Positions 25,362-33,484 of a stretch of 64,000 bases of DNA are shown here, one piece after another. Each line of letters opens with the position of its first letter. Within the stretch, counting starts at the first letter, position 1. The stretch lies in contig CP019636.1 in the NCBI GenBank assembly GCA_002163975.1, forward strand, positions 6,575,501-6,639,500. Reading direction: 5' to 3'. Both the position numbers and the translations under genes were made by a program. The notes beneath the pieces are model-generated. The model saw nothing but the letters and a program-made list of their open reading frames with translations. It made no database searches and was not told where the DNA came from. The DNA comes from Nostocales cyanobacterium HT-58-2 (GTDB lineage: Bacteria > Cyanobacteriota > Cyanobacteriia > Cyanobacteriales > Nostocaceae).

Positions 25362-26210
25362 ATGTTGAATCGCACTTTTGCTTCCACTGAAACACAGTCT
25401 ATTACATCAGGTACTCACTTCCAACGCCCTCCTTTCTTGGTTATTGAAGACGTTTCTAAGGTCTATCCCACATCCAAAGGTCCTTATACAGTACTAGATG
25501 GCGTTAACCTCAACGTGCATGAAGGTGAGTTTATTTGCGTCATCGGTCACTCAGGATGTGGTAAATCAACATTGCTAAACATGGTTTCTGGTTTCGCCAA
25601 GCCAACCTCTGGAAAAGTCCTGCTAAATTCCAAACCCATCACTCAACCAGGTCCAGACCGGATGATGGTATTCCAAAACTATGCTTTGTTGCCTTGGCGG
25701 ACTGCTTTTGAAAACATTTATCTGGCTGTTAACTCCGTTTTTCCCAACAAGTCAAAAGCCGAGAAGTCAGCAATTGTACGTAACCATCTGGCACTAGTGG
25801 GACTAGCAGAAGCAGCTGACAAAAAGCCAACCCAACTTTCTGGAGGGATGAAACAACGGGTTGCGATTGCAAGAGCTTTGGCAATTCGTCCTCAAGTTCT
25901 CATTTTGGATGAACCTTTTGGGGCATTAGATGCCATTACCAAAGAAGAATTACAAGAAGAATTGTTAAAAATTTGGAATGAGCGACGATGCACAGTGTTG
26001 ATGATTACTCACGACATTGATGAAGCACTGTTCCTAGCAGACCGTTTAGTGATGATGACGAATGGACCTGCTGCCAACATTGGTGAAGTGATAGAAATTC
26101 CTTTCCCTCGTCCGCGCGATCGCTCAAGAATCATGGAAGACCCACAATATTACAAGCTGCGGAACTACGCTCTAGATTTTCTTTACCGCCGCTTTGCTCA
26201 CGACGAGTAA
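25362..26210 (+). CDS. nrtD: Nitrate ABC transporter ATPase
   Basis: 282 residues from MLNRTFASTETQ; the frame extends 50 codons upstream through a dispersed repeat, but the family starts here. Walker A is GHSGCGKSTLLNM, the signature LSGGMKQRVAIARAL, Walker B VLILDEPFGALDAI, and ITHDIDEAL holds the switch His. It pairs with NrtC to power NrtB. Spacing from nrtC is 175 bases because of the repeat. The last gene of the cluster is followed by a large hairpin. Confidence 0.93.
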   Translation: MLNRTFASTETQSITSGTHFQRPPFLVIEDVSKVYPTSKGPYTVLDGVNLNVHEGEFICVIGHSGCGKSTLLNMVSGFAKPTSGKVLLNSKPITQPGPDRMMVFQNYALLPWRTAFENIYLAVNSVFPNKSKAEKSAIVRNHLALVGLAEAADKKPTQLSGGMKQRVAIARALAIRPQVLILDEPFGALDAITKEELQEELLKIWNERRCTVLMITHDIDEALFLADRLVMMTNGPAANIGEVIEIPFPRPRDRSRIMEDPQYYKLRNYALDFLYRRFAHDE

Positions 26211-26224
26211 AAGCTACAGTAGCC

Positions 26225-26296
26225 AAACAGCAGGGGGTGAGACCAGTGCTGCAGGAGGGAAACTCTCCCAACAGCGCTGGTCTCACCTCCTGTTTT
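26225..26296 (+). terminator. Large hairpin after nrtD
   Basis: AAACAG..GGTGAGACCAGTGCTG pairs with CAGCGCTGGTCTCACC..CTGTTT around an inner GGAGGGAAACTCTCC. It begins 15 bases past the nrtD stop and probably terminates the operon. The core is a member of the dispersed palindrome family seen in the exporter linker and at 11132. Confidence 0.7.
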
Positions 26297-26368
26297 GAAG
26301 AAGCTGTTACCAACATGACAACACAGCCTGTTGATTCAGCCATAACCAAAAGTTTTTCTGACTCATGA

Positions 26369-27448
26369 CTAGACACTACTAGACAAGGAGTAGACTTGAC
26401 CATCAATCAACAGTCGAGTAATTCCTTTTGCCTGGAGATGATAACGTGCCTTGTGCAGCATTCTCGTGTCGGGAATTTTGATGACGCGATCGCGCTTGGT
26501 TGAGAAACGCTTTGCGACTCGATGGTTATCGAATATTGGTAACGTTCTTTGTTGGGTTTCCGGATTAGGAATTTGCCCCAAATCACCAAAGTCCCTGAGT
26601 GGACGAGTGATTAATTCCGAGGAGCGGTCTATCACCAAATAGCAAGTCTTGGGTAAAGTCGCTGCTGAGAGTGGTAAAACTCGAACTAATGTGTCACCCG
26701 ACCTTGGTCTTGTGACAAAAGGCGGCGCTGGTTCAAAGTCCTCTTCGTCTAAATATTCCTCTTCGTCATCTTCTAGTTCATCTTCTTCCAAATCCTCTAA
26801 ATCATCAGACTCATCCAGTAAGTCTTCGCCAAACATTTCTGCTAAGACGTTAGCTTCTGAACGTGTATCTTCCAGAAGTGGACTGGGAATACTTTTAATT
26901 TCTGAACGAGTATCTTCTAAAAGTGGACTGGGAATGCTTTTAATTTCTGGAGGTTTTTGTTCTAAAAGTTCCAATTGCTCAGCAACTGGTTGCTCAACAA
27001 CTCGTTTTGGTATTGGTTTTGACAAAGGAGCTGAAGAGCGCCGCTTGACTCGTCTGACGGCAGGAATTGGCTCATCGACTTCTACAGGCTGCGGCTGGTG
27101 TGTCAAGACTTGCTCCTCTTGCAACTTAACCTCCACCACACTTGGCTTAGCAACAGGAGATACTGGCTCTTGCTTTGGTGTCTGCTCTACCTGTGGTTCA
27201 TTGATAAACACAGGCAAGTTTTCGTAATTAACCTGTGCCCTTCCTTCTGGAGTTCTAGCAGCACGCTTTAAAGACACCAAGTATTCATACTCATCTTCAG
27301 GCAAAGTACTTTTGAGTAAGCGACTAATCGTCGAGTTACTCACGTCATATCGCTCTGCCAAAGTTGAGGTCGTTTCGGCAGTTTCGCGGTAGAGTTTAAG
27401 AATTTCTTGTTTATCTGATTCTGTTAGTTTTCTCACGGTAGATACCAC
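26369..27448 (-). CDS. Helix-turn-helix protein with acidic linker
   Basis: A 359-residue protein. Residues 1-50 form a transposase-like helix-turn-helix: LTESDKQEILKLYRETAETTSTLAERYDVSNSTISRLLK. Residues ~110-240 are a Pro/Glu-rich, very acidic region containing IKSIPSPLLEDTRSE twice in tandem and a DDEEEYLDEED run. The C-terminal ~110 residues (TLPKTCYLVIDRSSELITRPLRDF..DTRMLHKARYHLQAKGITRLLIDGQVYSL) are ordered and look conserved. It is best called a DNA-binding protein of unknown target; transposase labels are not supported since no DDE catalytic domain is visible. It is six bases after the membrane protein gene, so the two are one operon. Confidence 0.75.
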   Translation of the reverse strand: MVSTVRKLTESDKQEILKLYRETAETTSTLAERYDVSNSTISRLLKSTLPEDEYEYLVSLKRAARTPEGRAQVNYENLPVFINEPQVEQTPKQEPVSPVAKPSVVEVKLQEEQVLTHQPQPVEVDEPIPAVRRVKRRSSAPLSKPIPKRVVEQPVAEQLELLEQKPPEIKSIPSPLLEDTRSEIKSIPSPLLEDTRSEANVLAEMFGEDLLDESDDLEDLEEDELEDDEEEYLDEEDFEPAPPFVTRPRSGDTLVRVLPLSAATLPKTCYLVIDRSSELITRPLRDFGDLGQIPNPETQQRTLPIFDNHRVAKRFSTKRDRVIKIPDTRMLHKARYHLQAKGITRLLIDGQVYSLSSSV

Positions 27449-27454
27449 AAATTT

Positions 27455-28336
27455 CTAAGCTCGTTTTCTTCCTATGGGACGTCGGGAACGGTTTAATGAT
27501 GCGTCGTATTCCAAGACAGCCCCCATGCCAAATAAAACTCCACTCCACACCCAAAATACCTCTAATATTTCTCCACTTTGATAATTAGGAATCCAATTTG
27601 TGGCGTATTGAAACCACATATCTGCAATGTAAAGCGAAAATGCCGCTATCGCAATCATTCGCCAAGACAAAGATACTTTTCCACCCCAAAAAGCTAACAG
27701 TAAGGTAGTAGCAGTAATTAACAGCAGGACATCGCTAACCATATAAAACAAACTCAACATTGGAGCAATAGTTTCTACCCAAGTTGGTATCTGCGCCTGA
27801 ACTATTTCTTGTGCTTTATGAGAAACTAACCATGCCAACGTACTGCCGAAAGCTCCAATTGCCAACACAATCATCCACTGCCATGTCTCCAAATTGAGTC
27901 GCCTAGAAGCCACTGCCAAAATCATGCCTATTCCCAGCAACAAATAAGTTATCACAAAAAACACATCGCCAAGGGAAACAATAGGTTCTTCTTTCAAGAC
28001 TATTTCCGTATACCCGAAAAATATTCCTCCAAGGAAATAAAAAAGCATACCGATGCCGATCGCTAGCCAAACATTCCGACCGCTCACAATTTGTGGGCTA
28101 CGCCAATTTCTCAAGCATAAGACACCGGCACTCAAATAAGCTATTGCTTCAAAAATATTTGTACCAATAACATACCAATCAGCACGCCTTTCCATACCAT
28201 CTGGGCCAGGAATTCTGGCACTAAATAAAAGAAAGTACAATAGTGCCAGTGCACCCCAGCCTAAGTTGACTAAGACGATGCTTTGAGTGGAGAACATGAT
28301 TTTGGGACGGTGTAATTTGTTGTAAGCGCTACTCAT
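27455..28336 (-). CDS. Conserved polytopic membrane protein
   Basis: 293 residues (280 from the second ATG) with about eight hydrophobic segments, for example VLVNLGWGALALLYFLLF, NVWLAIGIGMLFYFLGGIFFG and MIAIAAFSLYIADMWFQYA. The loops are short. Conserved-looking charged spots are GPDGMERRADWYVIGTNIF and the basic tail SRRPIGRKRA. I do not recognise a named family. It precedes the helix-turn-helix gene by six bases on the same strand, so the pair may act together. No catalytic signature is visible. Confidence 0.7.
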   Translation of the reverse strand: MSSAYNKLHRPKIMFSTQSIVLVNLGWGALALLYFLLFSARIPGPDGMERRADWYVIGTNIFEAIAYLSAGVLCLRNWRSPQIVSGRNVWLAIGIGMLFYFLGGIFFGYTEIVLKEEPIVSLGDVFFVITYLLLGIGMILAVASRRLNLETWQWMIVLAIGAFGSTLAWLVSHKAQEIVQAQIPTWVETIAPMLSLFYMVSDVLLLITATTLLLAFWGGKVSLSWRMIAIAAFSLYIADMWFQYATNWIPNYQSGEILEVFWVWSGVLFGMGAVLEYDASLNRSRRPIGRKRA

Positions 28337-28359
28337 AGAACTTTACTGTATAAATGCAC

Positions 28360-28447
28360 TCTAGCAGTTTTTTGGTTGAATGACAGTCCAGAAAATCGCT
28401 CTCATAAATGGAAACGAGTGAATTTAAGACTGTTGAAAAACTGCTAT
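28360..28447. repeat. Inverted repeat flanking short intergenic gap
   Basis: AGCAGTTTTT and AAAAACTGCT lie about 65 bases apart in the gap between two minus-strand genes. The inner arms are weak. It may act as a long-loop terminator for the upstream gene, but no T-run supports that firmly. Confidence 0.35.
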
Positions 28448-28450
28448 GAG

Positions 28451-29110
28451 CTAATGCCACAGTTTACTCAACGGAGATTGGTTTAGCCAACTGATAAAAA
28501 GCGTTCGTTCTCCTTCAGGCATATCTTGTAACCTATCAACCAATTGATGGGTAAAGCTAGTATTGCCGAAATATGCTTTTGCCAGCTGATGCAGTTCCTG
28601 TAAGAGGGTAATGACATGGTGTTCCTGCCAACTAAGTATTTGTGCAATCTGCTGCAAGTTCATAGAGAGTAGGTGATTGACTGACTTTGGAGAGGTGAGT
28701 TGAGGAATTTGCCGCTGCTGCAACACTTCAGCAATATCTTTCTGAAATAATGTTGCTTGTCGAGCACCTAAAAAGTCCTCTACATCCATATACACGGCTT
28801 GCAGCAACAAAACAGAGGCTTGAGTTAAAATTCCTGTTTTGCTGTGGTTACCTGTGTCACTATCTATCTGCTCTAAACGAACTTTACCCCAAACGCTGTA
28901 GCGTTCTGGTTCCTCAAGTAGAACACAGGCTTTGCCTCGGTTATCAGCCAATTCTCTCCATAAAGCTTTGGCTTCTTCCTCTTGGCTGGCTTTAAAGACG
29001 CTAATCAAGCGAAAAGTTTGCCCCTGATAATAAAGGATGGGCACCTGCTGCTCCCGCGTTGGGTGTTGAATACTCGATATTTCAACATCTTGCCGTTTCA
29101 GAATAAACAT
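28451..29110 (-). CDS. Conserved cyanobacterial hypothetical (Npun_F0813-like)
   Basis: A 219-residue soluble protein. It begins MFILKRQDVEISSIQHPTRE, which I associate with the Npun_F0813 family from Nostoc. The N-terminal half is mixed beta (LYYQGQTFRLISVF, CVLLEEPERYSVWGKVRLEQ). The C-terminal half is helical and Leu/Gln-rich. No catalytic or binding motif is recognisable and the function is unknown. It stands alone, upstream of the membrane protein gene on the same strand. Confidence 0.65.
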   Translation of the reverse strand: MFILKRQDVEISSIQHPTREQQVPILYYQGQTFRLISVFKASQEEEAKALWRELADNRGKACVLLEEPERYSVWGKVRLEQIDSDTGNHSKTGILTQASVLLLQAVYMDVEDFLGARQATLFQKDIAEVLQQRQIPQLTSPKSVNHLLSMNLQQIAQILSWQEHHVITLLQELHQLAKAYFGNTSFTHQLVDRLQDMPEGERTLFISWLNQSPLSKLWH

Positions 29111-29417
29111 GACACTGGCAATAACTCCTCACCAAGGCATTCTTTAACAGGGAAAATATCATCATACGCACGCAGGCTGCATAATTTACGCTTGGCGTGC
29201 ATGTTCTTCGCGTTTGCCGAGGCAAACCCATTGACAAAACAAGATCACTCACCAACATCCTATTTACTTGGTTTTCAGTGTCCATTGACTCACTCTTGCG
29301 ACGACTTGGATCTTAGCTTTGTCGGTGTGAAATCTGCAATAAGTTTAGATTGCCTTTTGTTTCAGTTCACAGATATAATGTAAAAGCTGACTGTCCAACA
29401 AGCCAGTCTATTTGATT
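29111..29417. other. Intergenic region before tRNA-Arg
   Basis: This 307-base stretch contains a short dispersed motif (CTTGGCGTGCATG, then CGTTTGCCGAGGCAAACCCA). The 67-codon frame on the minus strand is not supported. The promoters of the hypothetical protein and the tRNA presumably lie here. Confidence 0.45.
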
Positions 29418-29490
29418 GGGTGCGTAACTCAGGGGATAGAGTAGCTGCCTTCTAAGCAGCGAGTCGCAGGTTCAAATCCTGCCGCACCCG
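29418..29490 (+). tRNA. trnR: tRNA-Arg (UCU)
   Basis: A complete 73-base cloverleaf. The acceptor stem is GGGTGCG / CGCACCC with discriminator G, the anticodon stem GCTGC / GCAGC holds loop CTTCTAA with anticodon TCT (29451-29453), and the T arm is GCAGG-TTCAAAT-CCTGC. No CCA is encoded and no intron interrupts it. It reads AGA codons. A homing-type endonuclease gene begins 40 bases downstream. Confidence 0.93.
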
Positions 29491-29529
29491 TTTTAACTAA
29501 AAACGAACTCTCAAGCCCTGTAACAGGAT

Positions 29530-30228
29530 ATGGTGCTCAAATTCATATTGGGGTTCGTTTTGTTACATCACACGAAAAACAAAGGCGATATTGCAGCAAC
29601 AAGAGCAATAGCAGACTTAACAGTTAAAGGGTACTTAATTTTCACGCCAGTTGTTTGTGAACATTTACGTTTTGATTTTATTGCATACAAAGATAATAAA
29701 TGTTACAGAGTACAAGCTAAATATGCAGGAGACAACAGAGTCATAAATAGGACTATTTGGGTAGATAAACACGGTATTCATCAGAAAAAGTACCAAGCAG
29801 ACGACTTTGATTTTTATGCCGTTTACCTGCCTGATCTAGATAAAGTCGTGTATCCATCGATTAAGTTTAGTGGTTGCTACATAACTACCAAAATACCCAA
29901 CTCAGCGACTCCTTTTTACTGGTGGGAAGATTTTACAAACTTTACAGAAGAAGCGACTAAGCGAACTTACAAGGAGTTTGGAGTTGATTTAACCACTAGA
30001 AAGGTGAACTTAGATTCTAGAATTCACACCAGAAAAGTAGAAAGACCGACTAAAGAAGAATTACAAAAACTGGTGTGGGAAAGACCAACAGCACACATAG
30101 CTAAAGACTTTGGTGTCTCTGACAAGGCTGTAGAAAAATGGTGCAAAGCTTATGGCATTGAAAAGCCGCCTAGAGGATACTGGGTTAAAAAAGCTCATAC
30201 AATACTCTCCAATAAAGATGATATGTAG
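29530..30228 (+). CDS. PD-(D/E)XK homing-type endonuclease (I-Ssp6803I-like)
   Basis: Up to 232 residues; a TTG at 29560 giving (M)LHHTKNKGDIAATRAIADLT is the more likely start by comparison with the family. The nuclease core is visible: Asp49 in RFDFIAY and Gln62-x-Lys64 in YRVQAKY, a D-QxK variant of PD-(D/E)XK. This matches group I intron endonucleases such as I-Ssp6803I. The C-terminus (RPTKEELQKLVWERPTAHIA..GVSDKAVEKWCKAYGI) is a helix-turn-helix like that of phage homing nucleases. It lies 40 bases after an intact tRNA-Arg, without an intron, so it is free-standing. The window shows no intron core around it. Confidence 0.8.
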   Translation: MVLKFILGFVLLHHTKNKGDIAATRAIADLTVKGYLIFTPVVCEHLRFDFIAYKDNKCYRVQAKYAGDNRVINRTIWVDKHGIHQKKYQADDFDFYAVYLPDLDKVVYPSIKFSGCYITTKIPNSATPFYWWEDFTNFTEEATKRTYKEFGVDLTTRKVNLDSRIHTRKVERPTKEELQKLVWERPTAHIAKDFGVSDKAVEKWCKAYGIEKPPRGYWVKKAHTILSNKDDM

Positions 30229-30310
30229 TAAATTGTGAAAAATACTACATACCACCTACATACAAGTCATTTAGGAATAATATATTCCTTCATGCTTTCT
30301 CAGAATCTCT

Positions 30311-33151
30311 TCATGCTTCTGGTCCAGCAGTAATAATCACCAATTTATCTGGATGAATTAACTCCTGAATTGCTTGCTGTACCTGCTCCTGAGTCACTGC
30401 TTGAATGCGCTTGGGAAATTCTCGCAGTTCTGTCTGAGAAAGACCGGAAACGGCATTTTCCAAAACCATGTTCGCTACGTTACCAGGATTCGCTAAGTCC
30501 ACAGGGTAACTGTTGGTTATTGAGCGTTTCGCCGTGTTCAATTCTGCCTCAGTCACTCCTTGCTCGCGCAACTGCTTGAGTAAAGCTAAGGTACTTGCAA
30601 CAGCCTTCTGAGCATCCCCAGGTGCAGTTTGCATCTGGATTAAGAATGGACCAGGATTGATGCCTGCGGCAAAGGCACTGTAGATACCGTAGGTTAAACC
30701 TTGGCGATCGCGCACCTCAGTCCCCAAGCGGCTAGATAAAGTATCGCCGCCCAAAATTTGATTCAGCACCACAGCCGCATAGAACCGAGGGTCTTTGCGA
30801 GAGATCCCATTGTAACCAATGTAGGTTACAGCCTCCGCCTTTCCAGGAATGACTGGACTCAAGCGTTTTGGAGTTTGCGGCAAAGATACCGAAGGCAAAT
30901 TCAAAATTGGGGGCTTACCCTGGGCTTGCCATTCACCGAAAGCTTCATTAAACAACGCTTTGACTTGATTTGAGTCAAAGTCACCAACCAGGGCGATCGT
31001 CATGGTATCTGGTCGATAATGTTCTTGGTAAAAGCGCAGCACATCAGCACGAGAAATGCTTTTCAAGCTCTCTTCTGTGGGAAAGCTATGAAACGGATGA
31101 GCTTCTGGGTAAATAGCCTGCTGAAATATCCGTCGTCCCAGTCCGCGAGGATCATCTAGCTGAACTTTCAAACTTATCAACGCTCGCTGACGACTGAGTT
31201 CTAGTTGGTCATCTGGAAATGTCGCATTTTGCACCACATCTGCCAATGTTTGAATCAAAATTGGTAGATTAGCAGATAGCCCATTACCACCAATGCTGAC
31301 TCCTTCACGAGTAGCACTAAATTCCAAATTTGCTCCCCGGTCCTCTAAACTTTTTGCCAAAATCAGAGCATTTTTTTTCTGAGTTCCATTCATTAAATTA
31401 GTAGCAACAAGACTTGATAATCCAGCTTTCTGATTGCTATCAAATTCAGTACCAGCATCAATTTGTCCGCTGAGATTAACTGTGGGGACACTATGGTCAG
31501 CTAGCAGGAAAACGCGTAACCCATTTTTGAGCGTGAATTGCTCTGGTAGCGGCTGTTTGGTTGAAGCGGTGGCTGATGTTGCAGGAGGGAGGTATTTAGC
31601 AAGTTCTGCCGGATCTACAGGCTTACCAGGACTGAAGTTTTCTACAGTGCGACCAGAACTACCACTAGAAGACCCAGGCTTACCATCTGGTAAAGTTGGT
31701 TCAAAGAAGCCAATTGTTTGTTTAGAAGGATTTAGGTAAGTTTTTGCCACTCGCTGCACATCGGCTGGTGTGACTTTGGCGATCGCCTCTAGATACCGCT
31801 CAATATAGCGATAATCCCCAGTGACAGTTTGGTTATATCCCAATTGCGTTGCTTGACTAGTGATGTCCTGGTTACTGAGGACAAAAGTCGCTTGCAGTTG
31901 CGTCTTTGCTCGATTCAATTCTTCTGTTGTGACTTGTTGCTGTTGCAGTTTATCCAAAGACTGTTGCAGCACCTGGGCTATTTTTGATAGCTGTTGACCC
32001 GGAGCAGCGATCGCATTAATTTCGTACCAACCAGGTTCGATGAGTTCCGCAGGGCTTGCACTCACTGAGCTGGCTAAGCCTGATTCTACCAAAGCTTGGT
32101 AAAGCTGCGAGCTACGTCCGCCTGTGAGAATGGCATCCATCACATCAATTGCAGGTACGTCCGGATGATTGACATCTGGTAAAGGATAAACCACTTGCAA
32201 TAGTGCCGCACTTCCTGGCTCTTTTAGGACAATAGGCGATTTTTTACCTGTAGATGCACTAGAAGACGCGGAGAGGTTTGGTAAAGCTGTCTCCGTGTCT
32301 CCGCGTCTCCGTGTCCCCTTGTCTTCTTGATTTCCCGTGTCCCCGTATCCCCGTGTCCCCGTGTCCTCTTTAGCCCGTTTCGGTAGCTTACCGAAAGTCT
32401 GTTGGACAGTTTTCAACACGGGTTCAGTCACAAAATCTCCCGTAATGACTAGAGTGGCATTCTCCGGACTGTAGTAGGTACTGTAATAGTTCTGTACCTG
32501 CTGCACCGTGAATTTTTCTACGTCGGCTTTTGTCCCTCCCACAGGTAAGCCATACTGTTGGGTTGGGAAAGCCGATCGCATGACTGCTTTGTTAAGACGA
32601 TAACTTGGAGAATTTTCGTATCCCTGTAACTCAGAGATGACGACGCGCTTCTCACTTGTCAGTTGTTCAGATCCAACTAAAGCACCTTCCATGCGATCAG
32701 CTTCTAGAGTTAGAAGTGCTTCTAATTTGTCGCGCTGCACTGTGCCAAAATAGGCTGTCTCGTCATAGCTGGTAAAAGCATTGAACTGGCTCCCCAATGC
32801 ACTAAACAGCCGACCAAACTGCACCGGACGGTTCGTTGTCCCCTTGAACATCAAATGCTCTAGCTGATGGGAAATGCCATTTTCCCCTGCTTTCTCGTTA
32901 CGTGAACCAACCCGATACCATACTTGCACACTCACCACGGGCGCGGTATGAACTTCTTTGGTTAACACTGTTAAGCCGTTTTCCAATACCGTTTTACGTA
33001 CCCCTTGAGTGAGGTCAAGACCAGATACAGGTGTGACTGCTGTTGGAGTTGCCGCATTGCTGAAATTTCCTGGAGACAACACTCCTGTTAGGAGGAAGCT
33101 TATGAAAAAGCCCACCAGAATGAATGAACGTAACTTGGAGAAAAAAGGCAT
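30311..33151 (-). CDS. M16 family metallopeptidase (two-domain, secreted)
   Basis: A 946-residue protease. A signal peptide is visible (FILVGFFISFLLTGVLSPG). The first M16 domain has the zinc motif HQLEHLMFKGT, with a downstream Glu, and the usual YSTYYSPENATLVITGDF. The second M16-like domain (from ~545) resembles the partner domain and has RxxGLTYGIYSAFAAGINPGPF. Such fused pitrilysin-like proteins degrade small peptides in the periplasm. Residues ~260-288 are translated from tandem GTCCCCGT-type repeat DNA, yet the frame is kept. The gene is divergent from tilS. Confidence 0.9.
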   Translation of the reverse strand: MPFFSKLRSFILVGFFISFLLTGVLSPGNFSNAATPTAVTPVSGLDLTQGVRKTVLENGLTVLTKEVHTAPVVSVQVWYRVGSRNEKAGENGISHQLEHLMFKGTTNRPVQFGRLFSALGSQFNAFTSYDETAYFGTVQRDKLEALLTLEADRMEGALVGSEQLTSEKRVVISELQGYENSPSYRLNKAVMRSAFPTQQYGLPVGGTKADVEKFTVQQVQNYYSTYYSPENATLVITGDFVTEPVLKTVQQTFGKLPKRAKEDTGTRGYGDTGNQEDKGTRRRGDTETALPNLSASSSASTGKKSPIVLKEPGSAALLQVVYPLPDVNHPDVPAIDVMDAILTGGRSSQLYQALVESGLASSVSASPAELIEPGWYEINAIAAPGQQLSKIAQVLQQSLDKLQQQQVTTEELNRAKTQLQATFVLSNQDITSQATQLGYNQTVTGDYRYIERYLEAIAKVTPADVQRVAKTYLNPSKQTIGFFEPTLPDGKPGSSSGSSGRTVENFSPGKPVDPAELAKYLPPATSATASTKQPLPEQFTLKNGLRVFLLADHSVPTVNLSGQIDAGTEFDSNQKAGLSSLVATNLMNGTQKKNALILAKSLEDRGANLEFSATREGVSIGGNGLSANLPILIQTLADVVQNATFPDDQLELSRQRALISLKVQLDDPRGLGRRIFQQAIYPEAHPFHSFPTEESLKSISRADVLRFYQEHYRPDTMTIALVGDFDSNQVKALFNEAFGEWQAQGKPPILNLPSVSLPQTPKRLSPVIPGKAEAVTYIGYNGISRKDPRFYAAVVLNQILGGDTLSSRLGTEVRDRQGLTYGIYSAFAAGINPGPFLIQMQTAPGDAQKAVASTLALLKQLREQGVTEAELNTAKRSITNSYPVDLANPGNVANMVLENAVSGLSQTELREFPKRIQAVTQEQVQQAIQELIHPDKLVIITAGPEA
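32289..32370. repeat. In-frame tandem GTCTCCGTGTCCCC repeats in the peptidase gene
   Basis: Units such as TCCGCGTCTCCGTGTCCCC and CCGTGTCCCCGTGTCC repeat about ten times. On the coding strand they encode EDTGTRGYGDTG..KGTRRRGDTET, an interdomain linker. Similar short units form part of the exporter linker at 2625-2655, which suggests a shared tandem-repeat family. Confidence 0.7.
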
Positions 33152-33484
33152 GGTTGGTTACACAAGAATGAAAAGGCGTGCACAAAATACTATGCTATAA
33201 AAATGCTCTCTTGCCTTTTACCAAACAAGAGAGCATGTAGTGTAGTGATAGAAACAAATTTAATATTTGCTTAAGACGAGTCTACCAAGCCAATGTTACA
33301 GGTTCGTGACAAGTCTTTGTCGCTTTCATGACTTTGAGTTTGTTGATTGTATTCTAATTAAATAATTTAAATAAATTAACCTAAACACCATTACTGAACT
33401 CAATTTAGTAAGTTTTCGTGATGGAGTGTCTTTGGCAAAATATTCTGAGAAAAAGAAATATAACGCCTGAATTTAAATTGCTTA
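33152..33484. other. Divergent promoter region between M16 peptidase and tilS
   Basis: No gene is visible. ATGCTCTCTTG (33203-33213) and CAAGAGAGCAT (33226-33236) form a perfect 11-base stem, and it lies 50 bases upstream of the peptidase start. Because both flanking genes diverge here, this is a leader or operator structure and not an ordinary terminator. Confidence 0.5.

Noticed and set aside
26649..27227. 192-codon Ser-rich frame opposite the helix-turn-helix gene
   Set aside because: The Ser runs arise from the complement of acidic Glu/Asp codons in the real gene.
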